Assembly: GCA_049999805.1 (NCBI GenBank)
Contig: JBNGIO010006150.1
Location: 291,952-355,951 of the forward strand
Reading direction: 5' to 3'
From: Folioceros fuciformis
Lineage: Eukaryota; Anthocerotophyta; Anthocerotopsida; Anthocerotales
DNA: 64,000 nucleotides
This document shows, piece by piece, positions 55,306 through 64,000 of the stretch; position 1 is the first letter of the stretch; each line of letters starts with the position of its first letter. Both the position numbers and the translations under genes were made by a program. The notes below the pieces were generated by a model that was given only the letters and a program-made list of their open reading frames with translations, had not been told where the DNA came from and searched no databases.

Positions 55306-56881
55306 TCACTGGGCTATGGTTGCAACACATGAAGAGTCTTGATTGTTCAAAATAAGAGGGTCTTCACAATCAAAACTAAACCCAAAACCTTTAGCAGTTT
55401 GAACATATCTGGTAAGAATGTCTTGTGTTACTGTGGAGTTCCTTGAAAGTATGGACAATGCTTTCCTCACATCTCCATTTGTATTTTCAATGCAAGAATA
55501 TGTCAAGGCTGATTGATATCCTTGGCTAGGTATACCATCCAAAGCCAAAATCCAAAAGGGAGATTGCTTGGACGCATTAGCTTCATTAGGAAAAGTGACG
55601 TTGAGCTTTCCATATGATGTAATATTTTGCATAGCTGATCCAACTTGAGTCACAATAGTGCTTTGGTTACTTTGATCAAGATTGAGTAAGCCTAAGGCAA
55701 CCTCAACACTAGCCAGGCTGACATGAATCTTTGTTGCCTTTGCCAAGATTGCTTGTTCTTGGCTACTAAGTTCCACTATCGCTTTCCACAATTGGCTGAT
55801 CAACTCAAACGGTGGAGGATTGATACCTTTACTTGGAGTTGGAGTTAACAAGGAAGAAGCAACCTGAACAAGTACATGGTGACCACATTGTATGAAGTAC
55901 TGATAAATAGTTCTTCATGTAAAGAAAGTTTTGACAAAGTTATGGTGACCAGTACCTGTACTACGCTAGCCCGAGCAACACCCACTTGGGAAACAAATGA
56001 GGAAATGTTACTTAATATATCACGAATTGCAGAAATAGATGCTTGGATGTTGTTTACAATGGCGACTCTTGAGCTGATGTTGTCACTCGTATGCACAGCT
56101 AATTCTTGAATGATGCTGACATTTTTAGCAAGAACATCTAGAGATGCTTGAATTTGTTGGCCATTGGTAGTTATCTTCGAAGATGCATTGGACAAAGTAG
56201 CTGCTTCTATTGGGTGTACCAAGGCCAATGATGCAGCAAGTGTCCCAAGCTGTAGTATGTTTTTGCATAAAATGTAGATTAAGTTTTGATGAAACATATT
56301 AGGTGCATCAAATGATATTTTTTGAAAGTAGAGCAAACAAGGAAGTAACTTACTTGAGCACTAGTCTGTGTGATTTGTGCAGTTGGACCAAGGAGGTCAC
56401 ATATTTTCCTAGCAGCACTGCAAACTCTCCTTGTTCCACTTCCAATGGATTTCAACCCAAAGGTGGCAACAAGACCTGTCACTTGTACAGCTTTATTCAG
56501 CACTTTAAGTTGAGCGGGCGTCTCTCCAATAATTCCAATGTCAACTAATGTGTAATTGACTTGTTGACAGTTTCGTCCTGCCTCAACTTGGAGTTTGCTT
56601 TGTCCTGTCCTCCCAATTTCATACCATGTCCCAACAAAGAACCGAAGGTCTACTAAATCAAATGTACTGACTGTTGGACAAGATGGATGAGCAACTTCAT
56701 TGCTGCAGAAAGGTTGAGTAAGAAGTTTAGGAATAGAAATCCCAGGTGATGGAAACTGCAGGCTCGGAGGATTTGGAGATGGCTGAGCCCAGATGAACTT
56801 TAGTGGAGATAAAAGAGTTGTGCATAAGAGCAATGAAAGAAGCAGACTCTTAGAGAGCTGAATTGTTGTAGACATTCTCAT
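55306..56881 (-). CDS. Secreted lipocalin with a large helical insertion
   Basis: Three exons: 56881-56354, 56249-55956, 55863-55306, with GT-AG introns of 104 and 92 bp, both phase 0. The product is 459 residues. Signal peptide about 1-32 (LLLSLLLCTTLL…IWA). The lipocalin start is clear: FFVGTWYEIG near residue 82 with the invariant G-x-W, then NCQQVNYTL and a KVLNKAVQVTG strand. The barrel end is also clear (SPFWILALDG, YQSALTYSC, ALSILSRN, and a C-terminal helix). Between the two halves lie about 170-180 residues without Trp or Cys patterns, rich in Ala/Ile/Val/Ser/Gln and probably helical (for example VAIVNNIQASISAIRDILSN). Ordinary apolipoprotein D-like lipocalins, about 190 residues, lack this. 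Six or more Cys could form disulfides. A start two codons later (56875) is also possible. Ligand unknown. Confidence 0.78.
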
Positions 56882-57859
56882 TAAAGTACTAAGCGCTCTA
56901 AGAAAAGTTGTACCACAATTCTCTACCTTCTATCCACCTTGTTTAGCTGGAGAGAACAGCAGTGGTACCAACCACATTCAAACAAGCGTCACTGCAACTC
57001 GGGGCCATGGAGAGGAGCGTAAAACGTGGTAAGAGACCAGGGTGATACGGAAGAGGAGAGGTTTGGAATTTGATTTACTTCTTAACCCACAGAAGCGGTT
57101 TACGGTTAGACTAGTGGGAGTTGGTCACGGCACCCCGTAAAGTGCAATTCGGACAGAACGGGACGGAGGATGCTTGAGGGGGAAACAGTTAGGTGGGCGG
57201 AGCCACGCAGCTCTGTGTCGCTAACGCTTGCATTCCGTCCGTCTCGGAAGGTGCTCGTGAGAGATTACACTCTTCCACTACTGGATGTGAAAGTATCTGG
57301 AGGAATTTGGCCAATGCACAGAGTTCAGATCCAGTTGTTGGATGATGTCCAGGAATGTAAGGATGCTGAGCCTCTCGGCCTTCGAAGTGTTCCTTCCATG
57401 CGCTTCTGAACATCGGGAGCAAGGAAATTTTCCTTGTCCCCTGCTTTTGGCTGGTTTGCGCTAGATCCAGGAAGCGGTGAAGCCAGTGCTTGTCACGATG
57501 AGTGTCGACGTTCTGCCAGGATTTCTTGATGATTGTTTTCCGGAGATTGTGAGGCAAGGAAGATAGTGCCGGGCTTCGTCTACAGTGCAGCTGTTGACTG
57601 GCGCAAGGTGGCAAGATTTGTGCTTTCATCGTAGTCACTCGGAGTGAAGAGCGGAGAAGTGTACCTTGGCAGGCACAGGATGATACATGACAAGGGACAA
57701 GAATCGCACTACTCGGCCATGAAATGCTCAAGGATGAGCATGGAGAGAAGAAGGCTCCTGAACGCTAAATCCACTGCTTCGAGACACCGGTATGGATGGC
57801 TTACAAATGCTATGTCTTCTGTTGTCCTTTCCTGCCTTTCTGTCGTGTCTTTCCGTTAG
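56882..57859. other. Intergenic; 5' end of the next gene not resolved
   Basis: The promoter region of the lipocalin gene (-) lies at left. At right, a first exon of the disordered-protein gene is expected. A frame with several ATGs at 57,719-57,740 ends at a GT donor (57790) but its phase does not fit the acceptor at 57859, so I leave it out. Confidence 0.4.
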
Positions 57860-60800
57860 ACTCAGAACGCAAAGCCTGCAAGCCAAATCGTGGTGTCGAC
57901 AACATATGTAGGAAATGGCAAGAGGTTCGTCTGGAAAGGGAGCAGTCTGAGAAGAGGGAGGCACAGGAGATATTAGAGCTGCGAAGGAAAGAACGAGCAA
58001 GGCTGGCAGAGTACATCCACTCGGCTGTGCAAAATCCCGTGAAAACGTCAGCCAATGTCAATTCAACGGGACAACGCGGTTGCAGCAAGCAGGAGAAAGG
58101 CGTGCATAAGAAACCGAGGTGGAATTCTTCAGTATACAGAGAAGAGAGGGATATTGATGACAGGGTCAGGGTAATCGCTAAAGCAGGGCCTCCAACGAAT
58201 CACCATGCAACTGGCGGAAAAATCACCTTGCATTCGCATACTTTGAGAACTATGAACATAACACACTCAAATCCGTAAGACTACTCTTGCAATGTCTGAA
58301 TTTCGCGAGTCCATCATCGTCTTGTCGTTCGTTTGGTGCTTAAGATTCTGTGCCAACTTAAGTCACCTGCGACATCCTTCACAGGAAGAGGAAGGAGAGC
58401 TTCGAATCTGAAGGGCACCATGCAGCTTCTTCTGTACACGACTACAGCGAGTCCTGGACGGGAAGTGCTCGTGATGCATACGAGCATGACTCGCATCTGG
58501 ATTGTGGTCCCATAGATTACTCAAAGCTAGAGTTAGATGAGGACGGGTACTATGTGAACAGGGATTTTCAGCACATCACTCCTGCAGTAGATGACTCGGA
58601 GATGACTGCGTCATCAATCACGACTGCAAGTAGCCTAAACACCTTCTCAAACACTTTCACATCACCCAAGGTTTTGAACATAGGATTCTCGAAGAAGGCC
58701 TACGCAGAGAAGAACACAAATCAGGATGGTCAATGCTATGAAAAGGATCACGAATTCTTCGAGGCCGAAGCGGCCTCTATTCTCGACTGTTCCCAACAAG
58801 TGTTTGTATCAAGATCAACTTCACCGTCAAATTCAATAGCCAACTCTAGAAATGATATGGCTTGTAGTTGTGCTTCACCTGCAGAAGATCAGAGGTCTTC
58901 AGGTTCAAGGGGAGAAGTAGGTGACGTGCCTGACATATCTGGTACATCACAAGGATTTAATAGGGAAGCAAGTTATCTCCGCGAGGAGATAGTCAAGGCT
59001 AGACTTGCAAATGAAGCTGCTACAGCGAGGCTAATTGCAGAGGTCACTGCCATTCAGTCTCGCCTTGAAGATTGCAACCAGCCAGAAGCCCTAGATTTTG
59101 GGGATGGTGAAGAGATCCACACTGTGGAGACAGATGGTCGGTCACAGCTTACACAGGAAAGTGATAAGAGCCAAAAGCATGAACCACACGTTGTTCTGGA
59201 TGAGTGCACCTGCTCACGCAACGACGACCAAGGGACTATCAAAGTACACAACACGGCCATGACCGTCCAGCTCTCCAACGTCTGCAGAAGTGAAGAACAA
59301 CACAACTCGGCAGTTGCAGCCTTGACTGCTTACTGCGTCTCTCCTTCAGATGAACAAGGCTACAAGAGGGCTCGAGGAGAACAAGGACATATCAATGTAA
59401 GCAATGTTGCAATGCAAAACTGGTTTCCAAATAAACAGCTCCATGCCAACGAGAGCTTCAAAATACATACAGAACGCCATAGCTCCAGAGGAAAAACAAC
59501 TGAGAATGCACATGCATTCTCGTGTAATGAAACGAGAGGTCTGCAATCCGAAGCCTGGGAAATAGGGTGGGAAGAGCAGGGCCCCTTACACCGGAAGCAG
59601 CCACCTTCTATACATTCCATGCCATATGCAGCAGTGGCTCCTGCCAACGCCGTGGTCACAAATGTGCAGAATTCTCAAGCGAGTCAACCATCTCTACCTC
59701 GACTCTTCAATATGAGTCATCAGACGTCCAGGCAGGGGTACGAAGTTGGGCACTTCAGATCACCCCAGCTGCCTCAGCCCCTTAGTACCTGTGAGGTTTC
59801 CAGGGAAACATCTCAGGAGATGCAAACAAAGCTGTCTGTCACACACCACGAGCATGCCAGGGACACATCTCGAGGCCGACAAATGGCGCCCGCAAGAGCA
59901 ACACAACCCTTTACCACGATCAATGAAAGGCCAAGGCATACCTCGGAGGATGAGCAGGGCAAACTTTCCCGAGAAGCTCAACCTCGACAACTGAGCCATT
60001 TGAGGAGCAAGGAATCCTTGCTTCCCAGGGGACATGAACACGAATCTGGTGCCAAAGCCACACCAAGCCCGCCAGGCAGTTCCGCTGGCAATAGACCAGA
60101 TGAAATCTGGATGCCCAAGCAGACGACCTTGTTTGCAGTTCAGGATCAGAGGCCACCTCCTGCCTTACCACCGAGGGAGTGGTGTGCACCACCACGGATG
60201 GCTACAGGTGATGGCCCAGTTTTGTCTGAAGAAGAGAAGAACATTCTAGCCTCTCTGGAAAAGCTGGACTTGAAGTTGGCGGCAGTTTCTGCTCGCATCT
60301 CAAAATCTGCGTGCAATTCAGTCGTTTCTGACGGAGGACACAACTCTACTAGGTCAGCACCGACTGTAATGGCACCACCTAGCACGTTAGCAGGCAGCAG
60401 CTTGTTGAGCCTCGGTAGCCGTCCAAGAAAGTGCTGTGTCACGAATCCACGGAGCCCTCTGGTGAGCTATCTCGGTTTACTCTCCTCAGCGATGTTGAAC
60501 TTGACATGCCTCCACACCATGACACAGCATCTTTTTCTGTTGAATATGACTACATAGACTCCTCAAGCACTACGACCATTTAAAGGACTTCAGCGTCGTA
60601 TGGTCGGACTGACTAATAACTGCAGGCTGAAACCAGAGGCTCCTCAGATTGACAGGTACGTCTAGGCAGTTATACGCTAAAATGTTGCTATGCTGATATC
60701 CTGCATACACAAGTTGATTCCTGCTTCAACCTCAACACGGTAGTACGAGTAACTAAGCTTAAACCTATTGAATGCAGCGAAAGGAATCTGGCAAGGAGGA

Positions 60801-60895
60801 CTCCACAGCTCAACCCCAGGCCTACATTTGAAAGAGAAGGAGGAGGTGACATTTTGCTTCATCAGTTTCCCCATCAATGTTTTGATGACCACTGA
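57860..60895 (+). CDS. Unrecognised, largely disordered protein with short coiled coils (5' partial)
   Basis: Exons placed: 57860-58274, 58385-60461, 60558-60655, 60778-60895, all GT-AG with agreeing phases; the first coding exon upstream is unresolved. About 900 residues are visible. A charged helix near the start (KWQEVRLEREQSEKREAQEI, then LRRKERARLAEYIHSA) looks like a coiled coil. The long middle part is Ser/Thr/Gln/Glu-rich and polar, with one more likely helix (REASYLREEIVKARLANEAA). A more ordered element near the end of exon 58385-60461 is Pro-rich then helical (ALPPREWCAPPR, SEEEKNILASLEKLDLKLAA). The end exons give RPFKGLQRRMVGLTNN and LLHQFPHQCFDDH. I know no family match. An alternative is that translation stays in exon 2 to the TAG at 60555. 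No function is proposed. Confidence 0.6.
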
Positions 60896-60995
60896 AGGGC
60901 CTAACTGATGCTGCACGAAGTGTGACTATGCCTCGTGTTCAGAATCGACTCGATTAATTGGATAGCTTTTGTTAGCATCGGGGACCTCAAGAACT

Positions 60996-61835
60996 CTACT
61001 TAGTTGATCCTATAGGGTCCTTCTCCTCAACCTCCGACTCCCCAGCCTTACTCTGGACCGTTCGTAAGGCTTGTCTCAAACCAATTACTATGAACAAATT
61101 TGTGAGAGTCAAGAAAAATTCAGCTCCGCCATGGAGCCAATCAACATTTGACAAGGATGTTCCATAGTGCAGCTTGGCTGCATCACAGATGCACCAAAAA
61201 TTTGTGTGAGAACCCGCTGGCATCAAACACATTCACCGCAATTGCAGGAGGAAAGCGCAGCAGGTAAAGCCACATTTGCGACACAAAAATTTCACTCACC
61301 GTAAATGCCAGCGGGTACTGATGGCACAAGATACATCCACAACACAACAAAATCACACAAAGAGTAAGCGTGTGGCCAGATTCAGGGATCCTGCCCAGGA
61401 AAGAACAGCAAAAATGGCCCACACTTTCAGACAGCACACAAACGTACTCGTGGCTCCCACAAACACAAGGAGAAAGTAGAATCCGAAGAGCGTAAGTTTC
61501 GGTGCAGTCTTGGACCGCGTCATGTGATACAGAAATCCGAGATAGGGAATCAAAGACACAGCGAAGAGCTGCGAGGCGATACTCTGTGAATCAATATTAG
61601 GTGACCATGGATCCACAGGCAAAAATCCCGCAACTACAGCCACATATTGCCTTCTTGGTGCCGTCTTGGTCCCTCTGCCTCCTGGAAGCAGGAGCCACAG
61701 CCTTGTTTTACCGGAGAAAGTGAATGAGCGGGAGGCCGCTATGCCTCTACTGGTAGGGCAGCCACGTCTGCCATGTGAAGGGACTGCCCAGCGGTGTGAT
61801 CCATGGCACGAGCTCAAGGAACAAAGTAGCTCCAT
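60996..61835 (-). CDS. Plastid-targeted membrane protein of the DUF3593 family
   Basis: Two exons: 61835-61448 and 61216-60996, intron 231 bp, product 202 residues. The first 65-70 residues are basic and Ser-rich, fitting a transit peptide. The conserved part follows: LFAVSLIPYLGFLYHMTRSKTAPKLTLFGFYFLLVFVGAT (two membrane helices), then AKLHYGTSLSNVDWLHGGAE and FLTLTNLFIVIGLRQAL (third helix). This matches the cyanobacterial and plastid DUF3593 pattern as I remember it. Function is unknown in the family. The ATG at 61835 was chosen because earlier in-frame starts are non-ATG. It is convergent with the gene at left, about 100 bp apart. Confidence 0.82.
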
Positions 61836-62848
61836 CAAACTATGTGTATGGAGAGACAAGCTTTCCAGCTCCAACAATCACAAAGCAACTTCTCAAAGTG
61901 CCGATAGGAGCCGCCTCGCCTCTGTGCGTGGAAGCACTGACACATCAGGGTCGATTCACACATGCATGCATATAATGTACATAAAGACAGACAAGGGGTA
62001 TTTCTATGATTGAAAAAGAGATGAAAGTCCATCTACTCCAAAGATTGGAAGAACAATTCCATAAAGACAGACATTTCACCGGTGAAGGCAAATACATACT
62101 TCTACGCGCATTTCCATGTAATAAGAACGGTGCAGTAACCTCGACCTCTGCAGCGCGAAGGCCTAACGGTGCTGTCATATGCGTACTCCATGTAGTTTAG
62201 GTCGAACGTTTTGGAAACGAGTTACCTCGCTGCGCGCCGTGTGGTGCCATGCTATTGTAGTGTTCTGTTGGTGATTGAGGACCACCTGCTTGAATCGCAG
62301 AAGCATCCAGGGGTTCGGCAGCTCATCACTTGCATGATGTGGAAGCATACATTTGTGGTGGCCATCTCTATTGCAAGTAGGTGACGAGAGACTTACAGGC
62401 GGGGATATAGGACATGTTTGCTTGAGCCGTAGGAGCATCGTAGAGCTGGTGGGACTGGCTCTTGTCTACCTGGGCGAAAACTGGGTACCGAAGACATGTC
62501 CGCATCTTCTACTTTTCGGTCGTACTATCACGTCAGTGGGTTTCATAATCAGCATCATAACATACTGCTAGATAATTTTCGGTGAGGTGATGGAGCTGGG
62601 AAGGTCCTGCAACCTCTCTGGCTTTATCCAAAAGTCACAGCACGTCCACCGAAGGTGGATGCGGTGTGTCTTTGACTTAATCGCAGAGAGGTTGCAGGAC
62701 TTCTTGTCTCAGACTTCCTGCCAGCCTGCCAGCATTGTGCATGGACGTCAAAAAGTGCCACTGTATGCCGGTCGTGCCATGTCTCTTTGGTTGTCCGTTG
62801 TGTGGCAAGAGGGTAAAAGCGATTCGAGCTTCTTGGTGGTGGTCCATC
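61836..62848. other. No gene seen
   Basis: Intergenic sequence with short open frames only. The left part is the promoter side of the DUF3593 gene. Confidence 0.5.
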
Positions 62849-63605
62849 CTACTGCTTCATGCAGTATGGAGGTGCCCATATGCTTTGTCCGGCTAGGCAA
62901 AGGTTTCCTTCCCAGCCGTTCATTAGTCCCTGACACCCTGCTGTATTATGCCAGGGGGGGAGGTATGGAAGCATCTTTGCAGGGCCCCAGCTCCTTGTGT
63001 CCGGATTGAGCATGGTGACTCCGAACAGGGACCCATCAAACTCAACAGCATGTGGGTAGACAAAGGTTTTTGAGTCCTGCCCTGCGCAAGTCAGATGATG
63101 TAGGTGATGGTGGCCCCAGTAGAAAGATCTCCTGCAACACAGAGCGATCGTCCAGGCTGTGCACAATGAGCCGTCCACTTCAATGATTGGACAAGGTGAA
63201 GAGGCGGTTTCAGTCAAGGCCTTTAGAAATCTTGGATTTGTTGGGTCTGATTCTTGGATAAGATGGACAAAATAATTAGATTGGTCAAGAGCCTGAGGAT
63301 GGCGAATGCGGTCTATTGGGGATGTGTAAGTCTGCCCGTGGACAGCTCTCCAATCATTTGCCTTAGGCGCACATATTCCTGCACAGCATGTAAGTCTTCC
63401 TCCAGAATCATTAGACCAGTGGAAGATGTGGAGTACCTTGAAAGTTTCCGCTTCCTTGGCCATAAGGCAATTAATCTCGTCCTTTTCTTTGTGGCTGCTG
63501 TACAGGTGTCCCTTCAATGTTGCTGGTACCTTAAATTCTGGGAGCGTCTGCCATGTCTTGCTTGATGGGTTCGCGATTATCACCCCTCATGTTTTCTGAT
63601 GCATA
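62849..63605 (-). pseudogene. Possible F-box/kelch-type fragment
   Basis: The minus-strand frame opens with CIRKHEG then VIIANPSSKTWQTLPEF, the usual start of the F-box-associated region in plant F-box/kelch proteins (a V-x-NP-x-T-x-x-W-x-x-LP pattern). GGRLTCCAGIC and a GWEGNLCLAGQS stretch could be later blades. No F-box is visible upstream; the frame there contains stops and shifts. I treat it as a decayed copy. Family assignment is tentative because only one motif is strong. Confidence 0.4.
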
Positions 63606-64000
63606 TCAGGCCGTTGCCAAAGAAATTCACTTGTCCCCTATAGAAACTGGAGGTAAGAAGGCTACTTGTATTCTGCGGAAGGAATTACAGATTGATGGGA
63701 TCTACCATTCCTTTGCGCAGGCGTGGTGGCCCTGTCGGATTAGCTGCACCCCATAATGGGTAGTATGCTCGGACAGTCCCGTTGGGAATAGTGTGATGCA
63801 GATCCTCCGGACATCCATGTCCGCCTGTGACCTCGAATGCACAACTCTCGGCTGGGAGGGGCCTTTCTCCTTATGTGCCCTGGGATCAGAAACCTGGTTT
63901 CTCAATGGTTTGTTTGAATATCTTGCTCAGGACCTTGGCCCGACTCATTTCAACAAACGAAGAGAATGCAATCACTTTCATGATTAGCGATTATTTAATA

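Noticed and set aside
57719-57789. First coding exon of the disordered-protein gene ending at the donor 57790
   Set aside because: Its phase (two bases over) does not fit the acceptor at 57859 (one base needed), so it was left out.

Overview
The window is nuclear DNA of a land plant, most likely a seed-free one (moss, liverwort, hornwort or lycophyte; inferred, not proven). It carries plant-only genes: a chloroplast CDSP32 thioredoxin, an SRC2-type C2 protein, a nodulin-like MFS carrier, a plastid DUF3593 protein and a plant-type TRF4 poly(A) polymerase. Introns are short (about 50-270 bp, GT-AG), a Ty1/copia remnant is present, and base composition is near balanced with two AT-rich islands. 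Two assembly gaps are present (10 N at 8,054 and 100 N at 43,487).

Layout. 1-3,020: no gene, small duplications. 3,021-4,620 (-): alpha/beta hydrolase with a Gly/Arg/Glu-rich repeat tail. 5,800-8,700: decayed copia element and unclassified sequence. 8,700-13,500: gene-poor, with a 36-bp minisatellite and a higher-order repeat. 13,506-32,420: three copies of one gene family. Copy 1 (16,407-20,083) is a broken, truncated LRR-Roc gene. Copy 2 (23,287-27,426) is intact and encodes LRR-Roc-COR joined to a caspase-type peptidase domain. Copy 3 (30,508-32,345) is a broken COR-caspase fragment. 32,575-33,813: foldback-like inverted repeat enclosing a 158-bp tandem array. 34,245-36,210: direct duplication and a caffeoylshikimate-esterase-like pseudogene (-).

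37,027-62,000 is the ordinary genic part: SRC2-like C2 protein (-), MFS carrier (+), a minisatellite with the second gap, TRF4-like poly(A) polymerase (+, 13 exons), CDSP32 (-), mitochondrial GUF1/LepA (+, 12 exons), a secreted lipocalin with a large helical insert (-), an unrecognised disordered protein (+) and the DUF3593 plastid protein (-). The last 1.5 kb holds a broken F-box-like fragment.

The most interesting item is copy 2. Plants are known for metacaspases, whereas this domain follows the animal-type caspase pattern: p20 with an N-A-C-R-G cysteine motif, then a p10-like end. The catalytic His position is Phe in the intact gene but His in both p20 repeats of the broken copy 3. This suggests an ancestral active peptidase that became a pseudo-enzyme in the surviving gene. 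Exon boundaries were placed by hand from splice signals and protein similarity recalled from family knowledge; no search was run.
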